Source: Siphonobacter aquaeclarae
GTDB taxonomy: Bacteria; Bacteroidota; Bacteroidia; Cytophagales; Spirosomataceae
DNA: 64,000 nucleotides
Direction: 5' to 3'
Assembly (NCBI RefSeq): GCF_900103285.1
Contig: NZ_FNGS01000004.1
Span: 650,097 to 714,096, forward strand
Numbering within the stretch: position 1 is the first letter of the stretch; each line of letters begins with the position of its first letter. The notes beneath the pieces are model-generated. The model searched no databases and had not been told where the DNA came from. It was given only the letters and a program-made list of their open reading frames with translations. Positions 50,698-59,791 of the stretch are shown piece after piece. The translations under genes and the position numbers were made by a program.

Positions 50698-52083
50698 ATG
50701 AAAAAGTACTTCGACCTGCTGATTCAAGCCTTGAAAGGGGAAGAGAACAATTTTACAACGGGAAGTCTCAACCGTGCGATTTTCCTGCTGGCGGTACCGA
50801 TGGTACTGGAAATGCTGATGGAATCGCTGTTTGCCGTTGCCGACGTGTTTTTCGTCGCCAAGGTCGGTATCGAGGCTGTCGCCACCGTTGGGATGACTGA
50901 ATCCGTTCTGACCCTTATTTATTCAATAGCCATCGGCCTGGGCACGGCCGCTACCGCCATGGTTTCGCGGCGGATTGGCGAAGATGACCCTGCGGCCGCC
51001 AGCCGTACCGCCGCACAGGTAGTCCTGATGTCGCTGGGTATTGCCGTGACCGTCGCACTTCCCGGCGTACTGTTTCCTGATTCCATCCTCCGGCTGATGG
51101 GCGGGAGCCCGGAGCTGGTTGAGCACGGCTCGACCTTTACCCGGCTGATGTTTGCCAGTTCACCGGTCATTATTCTCCTGTATACGCTCAGCGGTATTCT
51201 GCGCGGGGGCGGCAACGCGTCTGTCGCCATGCGCTCGCTGTGGATCGCCAATGGCGTCAATATCCTGCTGGACCCCCTGTTTATCTTCGGATTATCCTTT
51301 ATTCCGGCGTTTGGGGTGACGGGCGCAGCCATTGCCACCTCGACAGGCCGCCTGATGGGCGTGCTGTATCAGTTTCGGTCGCTGACCAACGGAAGCGCCG
51401 CTGTCCGCCTGGAGCGGGCCTATTTCGTGCCGGACTGGGCCGCTATCCGGAAACTGATCGAGATTGCCTCCGGCGGGACGTTCCAGTTCCTGATCGCTTC
51501 GGCGTCCTGGATTTTCCTGACACGGATTTTGTCGACCTTCGGACCGGACGTTGTAGCCGGCTATACCATCGCCATCCGGGTAATTGTCTTTACGATATTA
51601 CCGTCGTGGGGAATGGCAAATGCCGCCGCGACGCTCGTCGGGCAAAACCTCGGCGCCGAGCTACCGGAAAGGGCCGAAACGTCCGTCTGGCGGGCGTCCC
51701 TGCTCAATATGATTTTCCTAGGCTCGGTCGGCCTCCTGTTTTTTTTCTTCTCCGGGACGATCATAGGCTGGTTCAACGATACACCGGCAGTGGTGCAAAC
51801 GGGCGTTACCTGCCTGCGCATCATTTGCATCGGATACGTTTTCTTCGCTTATGGTATGGTCATCAGTCAGGCCCTGAACGGTGCCGGCGACACGCGCACG
51901 CCGACCATCATCAACCTGATCTGCTTCTGGGCAGTCGAGATTCCGCTGGCCTATCTGTTGGCCCACTCCCTCCGTTTAGGGCCTACCGGCGTCTTTATCT
52001 CCGTCGCCTTCAGCGAATCACTCCTGGCCATTATCGCCATCCTGGTGTTTCGCCGCGGTAAGTGGAAGCTTGTAAAAGTCTGA
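50698..52083 (+). CDS. MATE family efflux transporter
   Basis: 461 residues from ATG 50698 (MKKYFDLLIQALKGEENNFT); longer in-frame readings from 50476 run through the terminator and are spurious. Twelve hydrophobic helices in two related halves; the first half contains RAIFLLAVPMVLEMLMESLF and VFFVAKVGIEAVATVGMTES, typical of the MATE/MatE fold (NorM/DinF-like). It exports cationic drugs or metabolites in exchange for Na+ or H+. Expression is probably gated by the leader/terminator just upstream. Confidence 0.93.
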   Translation: MKKYFDLLIQALKGEENNFTTGSLNRAIFLLAVPMVLEMLMESLFAVADVFFVAKVGIEAVATVGMTESVLTLIYSIAIGLGTAATAMVSRRIGEDDPAAASRTAAQVVLMSLGIAVTVALPGVLFPDSILRLMGGSPELVEHGSTFTRLMFASSPVIILLYTLSGILRGGGNASVAMRSLWIANGVNILLDPLFIFGLSFIPAFGVTGAAIATSTGRLMGVLYQFRSLTNGSAAVRLERAYFVPDWAAIRKLIEIASGGTFQFLIASASWIFLTRILSTFGPDVVAGYTIAIRVIVFTILPSWGMANAAATLVGQNLGAELPERAETSVWRASLLNMIFLGSVGLLFFFFSGTIIGWFNDTPAVVQTGVTCLRIICIGYVFFAYGMVISQALNGAGDTRTPTIINLICFWAVEIPLAYLLAHSLRLGPTGVFISVAFSESLLAIIAILVFRRGKWKLVKV

Positions 52084-52089
52084 GTCCAT

Positions 52090-52115
52090 CCGGGAACCAT
52101 CCGACGGGTTCCCGG
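52090..52115. repeat. Hairpin between MATE and pirin genes
   Basis: CCGGGAACC (52090-52098) pairs with GGTTCCCGG (52107-52115). No T-run follows, so it may not terminate; the pirin gene starts 21 bp later and is probably co-transcribed with the MATE gene. Confidence 0.55.
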
Positions 52116-52136
52116 CTTCCCTCAAAAAGAATCATT

Positions 52137-52982
52137 ATGGCGCTATTACCCATTCGCCGGATCATCCGGCCACAGGGCAGGCCGCTGGGCCCCCTGACGA
52201 TGTACCAGCCGCTGCCGGAAAACGGGCTCGATCAGATCGATCCGTTCCTGCTGCTGCACCATCACGGACCGCAGACCTTTCCGGCTCATAATACCGGCCT
52301 GCCGTTCGGCCCTCACCCTCATCGCGGGTTTGAAACAGTGACATTTATTTACGAGGGCGATGTGCAGCACCGAGACAGCAACGGATACGAAAGTACCATC
52401 CGAGGCGGCGGCGTTCAGTGGATGACCGCCGGCAGCGGCCTCGTCCACTCCGAAACCTCCTCAGCCGATTTCCGGCGGGACGGCGGCCCGGTTGAGCTCA
52501 TCCAGCTCTGGATCAACCTGCCCGCCCGGCTGAAAATGACACCGCCGGACTACCGGGGTCTTCAGGAGGACGATATTCCGGTCGCAGCGGAAGGCGGCGC
52601 CTCGCTCGCTGTCGTCTCCGGTACCTGGAGCGGCGTGGCAGGGCCGGTTGCCTCCTCCACCGAACTCGCGACGCTCACACTGGCTCCCGCAGGTGGATAC
52701 ACGCGGGAAATTCCCGCCGGAAAATCAATCCTGTTTTATGTCCTGAACGGCTCCGCTACGGTCAACGGGCAAGCCGTTCAGGGCCGCGCACTGGTGGTTT
52801 TCGGGGAAGAAAGCGGTACTATCGAGGTCCGATCCGACTCCGGTTGCCGCATCCTCTGGGGAATTGCCGATCCGATCCGCGAGCCGGTAGTGGCCCACGG
52901 GCCCTTCGTCATGAATACCGGCGACGAAATCAGGCAGGCCATTGCCGACTACCAGAGCGGTAAAATGGGTTTTCTGGAATAA
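52137..52982 (+). CDS. Pirin family protein
   Basis: 281 residues from ATG 52137 (MALLPIRRIIRPQGRPLGPL). The N-terminal cupin carries the pirin motif GPHPHRGFETVTFIYEGDVQ with candidate metal ligands (the two His of HPHR, His of QHRDS and the following acidic residue) and GGGVQWMTAGSGLVHSE; a second cupin (Pirin_C) follows. Some pirins have quercetin 2,3-dioxygenase activity or act as redox-linked regulators; the substrate here is unknown. It ends directly before a bidirectional terminator. Confidence 0.92.
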   Translation: MALLPIRRIIRPQGRPLGPLTMYQPLPENGLDQIDPFLLLHHHGPQTFPAHNTGLPFGPHPHRGFETVTFIYEGDVQHRDSNGYESTIRGGGVQWMTAGSGLVHSETSSADFRRDGGPVELIQLWINLPARLKMTPPDYRGLQEDDIPVAAEGGASLAVVSGTWSGVAGPVASSTELATLTLAPAGGYTREIPAGKSILFYVLNGSATVNGQAVQGRALVVFGEESGTIEVRSDSGCRILWGIADPIREPVVAHGPFVMNTGDEIRQAIADYQSGKMGFLE

Positions 52983-53012
52983 AAAAATCCCGCCGGTACC
53001 GGCGGGATTTTT
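52983..53012. terminator. Bidirectional terminator between pirin and SusD locus 4
   Basis: A perfect 30-bp palindrome (AAAAATCCCGCCGG and its complement, centre GGTACC) with A- and T-runs at its ends. It serves both convergent genes. Confidence 0.88.
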
Positions 53013-53030
53013 CTTTCCTGGCAGGCGATA

Positions 53031-54554
53031 TTACTTCAGAATCCACATGGTCTGGTTGTAGTCGTCGTTGCCCGAAAACTGCGATTTGATCGCGTTGTTG
53101 ACGTTTTCGGTATTGTAATCCAGCTCTTTCTGGGGATAAATCCAGCGAACGGGGAATTTGTCGGCCGGTACGTTCAGGTTCGACTTCGGGTTCAGCGGGA
53201 AGGCCGGGTACCCCGTCCGACGATTCTCGAAAAACGCATCGTACGGCGCATGCAGCATGAACGTACTCAGGTACCGCTGGGAGATAATCTGCTCCAGCTG
53301 CGTTTCCAGGCCACCGGCCGTTTTGAGCTTTACCTTATCGGAAGCGATATACGACTCGATGTAGTCGTTTGTCAGCTTGCGGTTGTGGTGAAACAATACA
53401 TTGTCAGGAGTATAGCCGGCTGTAAACTTCATGCTGGCCCGGATCCCTTCGGAGTAGTGGTCGGCCGCTGAGCCGGAGATCCATCCCCGCACTACTCCTT
53501 CTGCCAGCATAAACTTCGCCATGGCATAGCTGAGCACGTATACCGGCTCCGCGTTGGCAAGCTCCAGGTAGCGGCTGTTGACGTTGGAGTAGTCTTTTCC
53601 TCCGAAAATCACCGACAGGTCGGCATATACCATCGACGGATCATAGCCCGCATAGGCGTCCCACGCGCTTACTTCCTTGCCCGCTGCCACACGGATCGCG
53701 GACGGGTTGGCATAGTAAAACAGCCGGTAGTCGTTGAGGTCTTTCAGGCGGTCAACCACCACGGTCGTCATCATCGTATACAGCTGAGTAGTATTCCCGA
53801 GCTTGTAGAACGGGTAGCGCTGGCCGGCCAGATCGGAGTAAACGAGCTGGAAATTATCGTCATTACTCTGGAAAATCGGCTTTTCGGCAACGATAGCCGC
53901 GAAGCGTTCCTTCACCCGAAGGTCCGCTTCCCCGGTCTTCTTATACAAATGCAGGAGTACCTGTAATTCGAAGGTATTGACGAATTTCCGCCACTTCGTA
54001 ATATCTCCGCCATAGATCGGGTCTCCGTCAAATTTGGCACCGGCAGCGAAGAGCTTGTCGGCTTCTTCCAGTTCTTTCAGAATATCCGTCATTACTTCCT
54101 TCTGGGACGTGTACGCAGGATTCAGCGTACCTTTTTCGCCCAGGAGCGCCTGCGTGTACGGAACGTCTCCTACCTGCATCGACAGCCAGAAAAACTTGTA
54201 CGCCCGGATGAACTTCCCGAGAGCCGTGTACGAGTTCTTATAGGTGCCTTCGGGTGAAAGCGCGACCATTTTTTCGACGTTGTTCAAAACCGTCAGCCCG
54301 TCAAAACTCGCCCGCCCGAGGTAGTTGTACTGGGCATTTTCCGGGAATTCCATCCGGATGATGGACTTTCCGTTCATCATCGAAGAGATACTTCCCAGCG
54401 AGTTTTTCGAGATATCGAGGATCAGCGTGGTCGCCAGCATCGGCGCCGACGCCTTGGTAGCGGCGTTGGGGTTCGTGTTGATGTCGTCGAACTTGGAGCA
54501 ACTCCCCAAAGACAGACCCGTCAGCCCCAGTACGATATATTTTTTCCAGTTCAT
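53031..54554 (-). CDS. SusD/RagB family nutrient-binding lipoprotein (locus 4)
   Basis: 507 residues, lipoprotein signal MNWKKYIVLGLTGLSLGSC (Cys19) then SKFDDINTNPNAATKASAPM, the SusD_like (N-x-x-P-N) opening. Helical repeats follow and the protein ends DDYNQTMWILK. It resembles the locus 2 SusD more than those of loci 1 and 3. It is encoded 27 bp after its SusC partner. Confidence 0.93.
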   Translation of the reverse strand: MNWKKYIVLGLTGLSLGSCSKFDDINTNPNAATKASAPMLATTLILDISKNSLGSISSMMNGKSIIRMEFPENAQYNYLGRASFDGLTVLNNVEKMVALSPEGTYKNSYTALGKFIRAYKFFWLSMQVGDVPYTQALLGEKGTLNPAYTSQKEVMTDILKELEEADKLFAAGAKFDGDPIYGGDITKWRKFVNTFELQVLLHLYKKTGEADLRVKERFAAIVAEKPIFQSNDDNFQLVYSDLAGQRYPFYKLGNTTQLYTMMTTVVVDRLKDLNDYRLFYYANPSAIRVAAGKEVSAWDAYAGYDPSMVYADLSVIFGGKDYSNVNSRYLELANAEPVYVLSYAMAKFMLAEGVVRGWISGSAADHYSEGIRASMKFTAGYTPDNVLFHHNRKLTNDYIESYIASDKVKLKTAGGLETQLEQIISQRYLSTFMLHAPYDAFFENRRTGYPAFPLNPKSNLNVPADKFPVRWIYPQKELDYNTENVNNAIKSQFSGNDDYNQTMWILK

Positions 54555-54581
54555 CGGAATGCGTTGTTAACAGAGAAGAAG

Positions 54582-57500
54582 TCAGAAAGTCAGCATGATG
54601 TTACCCCCTACATACCGGACCGAGGGCGACGTCAGCTGGGTGTCGTCGGCTTTGTCCGGATCAGCAAAGCGGAAGGCTTTGGTCCACATCCAGACGTTCT
54701 GTCCGGTGAAGGAAACCGAGGCCGACCGGGCGCCTACGTACTTCGCGATGCGGGCCGGTAGGTTGTACCCCAGTGAAACCTCGCGCAGTTTGAGGAAGGT
54801 CGCGTCGGTAGCGCCGCGGGTACCGTCGCCGTAGGAGCGGGAGTAGTCCTGATACGACACCTTCGCTTCGTTTTTCGCGTAGGCGCGGGTATCGCTCGTG
54901 ACGCGTCCGTAGCTGTCAAACGTGACCGAGCCGGAGGTAACAATGACGCCGTTTCCGACGTACGACTTGTTTTTGTTGACCACTTCGTCGTACCGCCACT
55001 GGTTATCCGAGTCGGGGTGCGAGCCGGTATCCCACATTTTGTACGAGGAGTAGTTGTTGAGCAGTCCGCCGACGCGCCCGTCGAAGTTGACCATCAGCGA
55101 AAATTGCTTGTACCGAAGCGTATTGGCCAGCCCCCAAAGGAATTTCGGGTCGGAATACCCGTAAACATAGCTGTAGTCGCTCGCAAGCGGGAGGCCGTTC
55201 GCGCGGTGAATCACGTTTCCGTTCGGGTCTTTCATCCACACTCGGTCGGTATATACATCGACCCGCCCGCCCGACGTTGTCCAGGTATTCTTCGCGGAAG
55301 TCGGCGCGATATCCCTGTAGTACCGGTGGTTGAAGGAGTAGTTTGCGATAGCGTCCCACTGGAAGTTGCCTTTCTTGAGCACCGTCGCGTCGAGTGTTAC
55401 TTCAAATCCGCGCCGTACCAGTGTTTCGTTCCAGTTGATGAGGGTATTGACAAAGCCCGAAGCCGAGGAGACGTTGGCGTTGGTCTGGCGGTTGTAGTTG
55501 TACTTGTTGAAGTACGCGACGTCCAGTCTCAGGCGCTTTTTGAGGAAGTAGGCGGTTGTCCCGACTTCCCAGGTCCGGTTGGTTTCGGGAAGGATGTTTT
55601 CCGCGTTCCGGATGGTCGTCGGGTAGCTCGCCGAATTATAGGAACTCCATGCGCCGATGGTTGTGCTGTAGGTCTGGTTGGTCGCGTAGATACCCAGGTC
55701 AGATTTCGACAACGTCCACGACCCGCGTACTTTCAGGAAGTCGAGCCAGGAAGGTCTGCTATTCAGTACTTCACTGACAACAAAGCTACCGCCGAGCGAC
55801 GGGTAGAAGTACGAACGCGAGTTCCGCGGCATGGTGGAGCTCCAGTCGTTCCGGCCGGTTACGTCCAGAAAGGCGAGGTTTTTGTACGAAAGCGTCAGTT
55901 TTCCGTACAAACTGTTTACCTGTTTTTCGGTCGCCCCTACCGAAACGTTCGGTCGTTCGACGGAGTTATTCAGCGAATAGTACCCCGGAATGACAATTCC
56001 GCTGCGGGTTGAGCTATACAGGTTATTGTTTTTCAGGGAATAAATAGAGCCCCCGGCGAGTGCGTCGATGCCGAAGTGGCCGATGTTCCTGTTGTACGTC
56101 AGGATAGCGTCTCCGTTGAAACTCCATCCCGTTGACTTGTTGATCGAGTACAGACCCGGCGTATCCCAGCCGCGGTTGGAGAGGATATTCGGCGGATTGC
56201 GCTTGGTTTCGTCGTTGCTGTACATATCAAAACCAGGGCGCACAATCAGGCTGGCGCCTTCGAACAATTTGTACGTAGCAGTCAGGTTCGCGTTGACTTT
56301 GTTTTCGTAAACGCCCCATACTTTTTCATAAGCCATGAAGTACGGGTTGTCGTACCAGGCTTTGTAGTGCCAGTTTTGTTGTACATCAGGAATCAGCCAG
56401 TAATTATCCTTGTAGTCGGCAAGACGATACTCCGGTCCCATCCACATCAGGATATTGTAGATATATCCCTGATCGCTGTAGCCTGCTCCCATGACCTGGG
56501 GCGCGCTCCGTCGGTTGAACCCCATCTGGCTGGTCAGCTTGAAGCGGTCGCCGAAGTTCATTTCCCCGCTCAGCGTGAAGTTCAGGGTATTGGCTTTGAG
56601 GTTGGGATACTGCCCTTTGTTGTAAATATGGGTCAGAGAGGCCCGAAAAGAGCCGTTTTCACCCGTTTGGGAGATACTGATGCTGTTGTTCGAGACACCG
56701 CCGGGTACCAGGAAATCGCGGAAGTTGTTGCGGCCCTTCGACGTCAGCTCCTGCATTTCCATCTGCTTCGTGAACGGATTCCATTGGTTGGCCTTGATAC
56801 CGATGTCGAGTTTCTGGCCCCAGACATAGTCCGTCGGGTCATATACGCCGCCAATCCCGGCGCTGTAGGAATGCTGCACTTCCGGCAGCATCAGGAAGCC
56901 GGCATTGACCATGTTGTTGGTATTGACCGTAACTGACAGGCCTTTGCTGGCGCCGCCTTTTTTGGTCGTCACGACGATCGCGCCGCTGCCCCCGCGTGAT
57001 CCGTAAAGTGCAGAGGCCGTCGGGCCTTTCAGTACGTCGATGCTCTCGATATCGTCCTGCGCGATGTTATTGAGCGATATGTTGTTGTACGGCACCCCGT
57101 CAATAACCAGCAGCGGCGTTTCACCCCGGAGCGTCAGCGTCGGCAACTGGTTAAACTCGGTAGAGTTTTTGACCCAGAGGCCGGAGACTTTTCCGGTAAG
57201 TGACGTGGCCGCGCTGACGCCCTTGACCGTTTGGAGCGACAGGCCGGATACCTTCTGCGTGGCATAACCGAGGGAGCGCTCATCGCGCTTGATACCCAGC
57301 GCCGTTATGACAGCCTCAGCGAGTTCTCTTGTCTCGACGCTGAGCTGCACCGTGAGGGAGGTCTGGTTCCCGACTTCGATTTCGCGGGAAATGTGCCCGA
57401 CCGTCGAAATCAGCAAAACGGCCTTTTCATCCTGTACCCGGAGGATAAACTTGCCGTTGACGTCGGTTACGGTACCGTTGCGCGTCCCTTTTTCCAGGAC

Positions 57501-57683
57501 GTTCACACCGGGAATCGGTGCGCCATTCTCGTCGGTGACAATACCCGTCACTTCCTTTACGAAAGCTGCCGGAGCTGCCATTGTCTGGCACCCGATAAGG
57601 ACCAGCAGCGACAGCATCAGTCCTCTCCAGACGGAAAGGAAAAGCCGTACCCGTCCCTGTTTGACAAGTAAGTGTTTTTGCAT
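54582..57683 (-). CDS. SusC/RagA family TonB-linked outer-membrane transporter (locus 4)
   Basis: 1033 residues from ATG 57683 (MQKHLLVKQGRVRLFLSVWR), chosen because the signal peptide then begins normally; an open extension to 57830 is not needed. Carboxypeptidase-D-like domain (GIVTDENGAPIPGVNVLEKG), plug with TPLLVIDGVPYNNISLNNIA and ALYGSRGGSGAIVVTTKKGG, barrel ending GGNIMLTF. It forms the transport pore of locus 4 with the SusD downstream. No enzymes or regulators adjoin this pair. Confidence 0.95.
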   Translation of the reverse strand: MQKHLLVKQGRVRLFLSVWRGLMLSLLVLIGCQTMAAPAAFVKEVTGIVTDENGAPIPGVNVLEKGTRNGTVTDVNGKFILRVQDEKAVLLISTVGHISREIEVGNQTSLTVQLSVETRELAEAVITALGIKRDERSLGYATQKVSGLSLQTVKGVSAATSLTGKVSGLWVKNSTEFNQLPTLTLRGETPLLVIDGVPYNNISLNNIAQDDIESIDVLKGPTASALYGSRGGSGAIVVTTKKGGASKGLSVTVNTNNMVNAGFLMLPEVQHSYSAGIGGVYDPTDYVWGQKLDIGIKANQWNPFTKQMEMQELTSKGRNNFRDFLVPGGVSNNSISISQTGENGSFRASLTHIYNKGQYPNLKANTLNFTLSGEMNFGDRFKLTSQMGFNRRSAPQVMGAGYSDQGYIYNILMWMGPEYRLADYKDNYWLIPDVQQNWHYKAWYDNPYFMAYEKVWGVYENKVNANLTATYKLFEGASLIVRPGFDMYSNDETKRNPPNILSNRGWDTPGLYSINKSTGWSFNGDAILTYNRNIGHFGIDALAGGSIYSLKNNNLYSSTRSGIVIPGYYSLNNSVERPNVSVGATEKQVNSLYGKLTLSYKNLAFLDVTGRNDWSSTMPRNSRSYFYPSLGGSFVVSEVLNSRPSWLDFLKVRGSWTLSKSDLGIYATNQTYSTTIGAWSSYNSASYPTTIRNAENILPETNRTWEVGTTAYFLKKRLRLDVAYFNKYNYNRQTNANVSSASGFVNTLINWNETLVRRGFEVTLDATVLKKGNFQWDAIANYSFNHRYYRDIAPTSAKNTWTTSGGRVDVYTDRVWMKDPNGNVIHRANGLPLASDYSYVYGYSDPKFLWGLANTLRYKQFSLMVNFDGRVGGLLNNYSSYKMWDTGSHPDSDNQWRYDEVVNKNKSYVGNGVIVTSGSVTFDSYGRVTSDTRAYAKNEAKVSYQDYSRSYGDGTRGATDATFLKLREVSLGYNLPARIAKYVGARSASVSFTGQNVWMWTKAFRFADPDKADDTQLTSPSVRYVGGNIMLTF

Positions 57684-58322
57684 GAGGTGTAGTTTGATAG
57701 TGGAAATTAGGTAAAACAAAAGGCATGAAAATCCCGGCAAGGATGGCCGGGGAAGCCATCGATGCACGTACTCGTTATTCAGAATTGAAGTTGGATTTAA
57801 TTGCGGCACGCAAAAGTAAAACTCCTGCATCCAAGTTCAATCAATCGCTGTTTGCACGTACGAAGCCCGGTCCGTTTATGCGCCCGTTGGCATATACCGG
57901 TAACAATTTCGCAACACAAACATTTTTCTGGGATAATGCCGGTACTCTCATTTACGGATTCGTTTTCAGGCGCGGCATTATAAAAAAGGTAAGCTACTGT
58001 ATCTCCGGGTTGAAAAACCGGCAATTTCTGTCCACGAACCAACTGGTTTGCTATACGTTAGCAGAAGACAATCGGGCTATTCGCAGGCAGGACAGTACAG
58101 GAAGGCTCCGTTTTTTACCCTGTATGCAGGGATTTAACTGTTATTTTTTTGTTACGCCGGAGCAGACAGGCAATAGCCGGAAAATGGCCGTCCTGTTTCT
58201 CATCAAAGAAAGCAGAGAAGACAGAAAAGGAAAAGAAGCAAAAAGGGACTTTTCGGGGAAAGGTGTGTATTTATTAACCAAAAAAGAAGAGCGGCTCTTT
58301 CCGGCCGCTCTTACCTCTTTTA
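57684..58322. other. Long intergenic region upstream of SusC locus 4
   Basis: 639 bp with lower GC than neighbouring genes. A 215-codon plus-strand frame spans it but runs through the terminator at 58287-58312 and into the antisense of the DUF4440-like gene, with no protein-like pattern, so I do not call it. The left part should hold the SusC promoter on the minus strand. Confidence 0.55.
58287..58312 (-). terminator. Intrinsic terminator of the DUF4440-like gene
   Basis: On the minus strand AAGAGCGGC pairs with GCCGCTCTT across 8 nt and is followed by CTTTTTT. It lies 10 bp after the stop codon. Confidence 0.8.
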
Positions 58323-58751
58323 TTACGGGACTTTCACTGCCTGCCGGGCGATCAGCAGCCATTGCCTGTTGATCTTTTTCCAGACCAGTAATATGGCGAG
58401 TTTGACCGTTCCCGCCTGTCCTTTATTCGCCGTTTCGGCAACTAATTGGTGGCGGACAATGGCAACGTCCGTACCGACGAGCTTCACACTTTGGTCCGAC
58501 AAATCGATCCGTTTGAAAACCGAGTTGCCATTGGTCAGGTTTTCGACAAACGTAGCTTTGTCTTCCACGAGGCCGCCGGAATGGCCATAGCTTAATTCGG
58601 GTGCGGCGATGGCTTCGAGCGGCGCCTTTTCGCCTTTGATCATCGCTGTTCGCAACGACTCAACCGCCTGTACAACGGCCTGCTCGTCTTTTTGCTGCGC
58701 TGCGGCGGGGACGGCCAGCAGGGCGGCGAGCAACAGGAAAGCATGTTTCAT
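58323..58751 (-). CDS. Secreted DUF4440 / nuclear transport factor 2-like protein
   Basis: 142 residues, signal peptide MKHAFLLLAALLAVPAAAQQ, then a single NTF2-like alpha+beta domain (VESLRTAMIKGEKAPLEAIA ... LSYGHSGGLVEDKATFVENL ... LLVWKKINRQWLLIARQ). Such domains bind small ligands or act as scaffolds or enzymes; no catalytic residues can be assigned. Probably periplasmic. Monocistronic, ending at a terminator. Confidence 0.85.
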   Translation of the reverse strand: MKHAFLLLAALLAVPAAAQQKDEQAVVQAVESLRTAMIKGEKAPLEAIAAPELSYGHSGGLVEDKATFVENLTNGNSVFKRIDLSDQSVKLVGTDVAIVRHQLVAETANKGQAGTVKLAILLVWKKINRQWLLIARQAVKVP

Positions 58752-58818
58752 CGGAATTCAGGTTTAGCGTTAAGAAACTACGTCGGAAGACGACAAAAGC
58801 CCGCTCTTCCCCTCAAAA

Positions 58819-59157
58819 TCAGATCAGACGGGCGCCGTTGGGCACGTCCCGGTCGGGCCGGGCCAGAACAATATTCCCCTCTGCATCGGCAAATCCGGTG
58901 ACGAGTACCTCCGAGAAAAAGTTGGCAATCTGCCTCGGTGGAAAGTTGGTAACCGCCACCACCTGCCGTCCGATCAGTTCTTCCGGCGTATAATGTACGG
59001 TGATCTGGGCAGAAGATTTCTTATGGCCTATTTCCGGCCCGAAATCAATCAACAGCTGGTAAGCGGGTTTGCGGGCTTTGGGGAAAGGCTCCGCCTGCAG
59101 AATGGTCCCGATGCGAAGCTGTACGGCTTCGAAATCGTCCCAGGTAATGGTATCCAT
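58819..59157 (-). CDS. csaA: tRNA-binding protein CsaA
   Basis: 112 residues forming one EMAP/Trbp111-type OB-fold domain: TWDDFEAVQLRIGTILQAEP at the N-terminus, then QLLIDFGPEIGHKKSSAQIT, and the family signature GRQVVAVTNFPPRQIANFFS followed by SEVLVTGF. CsaA homodimers bind tRNA and have been described as export-related chaperones. Full length for the family. Confidence 0.93.
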   Translation of the reverse strand: MDTITWDDFEAVQLRIGTILQAEPFPKARKPAYQLLIDFGPEIGHKKSSAQITVHYTPEELIGRQVVAVTNFPPRQIANFFSEVLVTGFADAEGNIVLARPDRDVPNGARLI

Positions 59158-59791
59158 GGCAAGTATGTCAAACCGGTCAACGGCGACCGGATACCCCTAA
59201 AATAAAGTCTCCGATCCGGGAAACCCAAATCGGAGAGCGGCGTCTATCCAACCCACGTTATACCCGATCTGCAGACGCAGCGAGATCGAGTGAGATCTAT
59301 ATGAACCCTTGCGGGCAACATGTCAAGGTGAAAATTATCCTCCCCGGCTATCCCTGCCGCCCGCTCCATTCCTGCCGTCTAACCGGAGATTCCTATTGCA
59401 AGATTACAAGAATTTTTGCAGATTGATACTACTCGAACCTAAAAAATTTCACGACTCCGGCGGGAGATTCCTACGCCCGCGGGAGTAGGCATCAGTACTC
59501 AGAAAAAAAGCAAACAAACCCCTGATAATCAATATCCTTTTTTCGTAAACCGGGCTTTAAATATAGCCCGGCATGTCCTGTCCGGCTGACCGGAAAAGAT
59601 TAAAATGGGATTAATATTTTTTGCAGTCCTTTCTGTTCGCATTCCGGCAAAAACGGCAAAAATGGCATCCTCTCGAGCAGACAAACAGAGACAACAGCAT
59701 AATTCATTGAATATCAATACAATAACTTAGAACTATTTGTTATTTTCCGTCGATTTTCGGAGACGGCTCTCCGGCCGGCTACCTTTGCACC
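59158..59791. other. Long intergenic region between csaA and tsaB
   Basis: 634 bp without a convincing gene. The sequence GGAGATTCCTA occurs near 59382 and again near 59462, and a short hairpin (CCTAC...GTAGG) lies near 59470-59489. The last 250 bp are AT-rich and lead to the tsaB promoter. A short minus-strand frame at 59529-59717 shows no protein-like features. Confidence 0.5.
59780..59787 (+). promoter_or_regulatory. Bacteroidota -7 promoter element of tsaB
   Basis: TACCTTTG, matching TAnnTTTG, is followed by only CACC before the tsaB ATG at 59792, predicting a leaderless mRNA. Confidence 0.6.

Noticed and set aside
57725..58372. A 215-codon plus-strand frame
   Set aside because: It crosses a clear terminator and the antisense of the DUF4440-like gene, with no signal, domain or usual codon pattern.
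59158..59791. A possible structured RNA or tRNA in the csaA-tsaB gap
   Set aside because: No cloverleaf, T-loop or known riboswitch core could be drawn; only a short hairpin and an 11-bp repeated word are seen.
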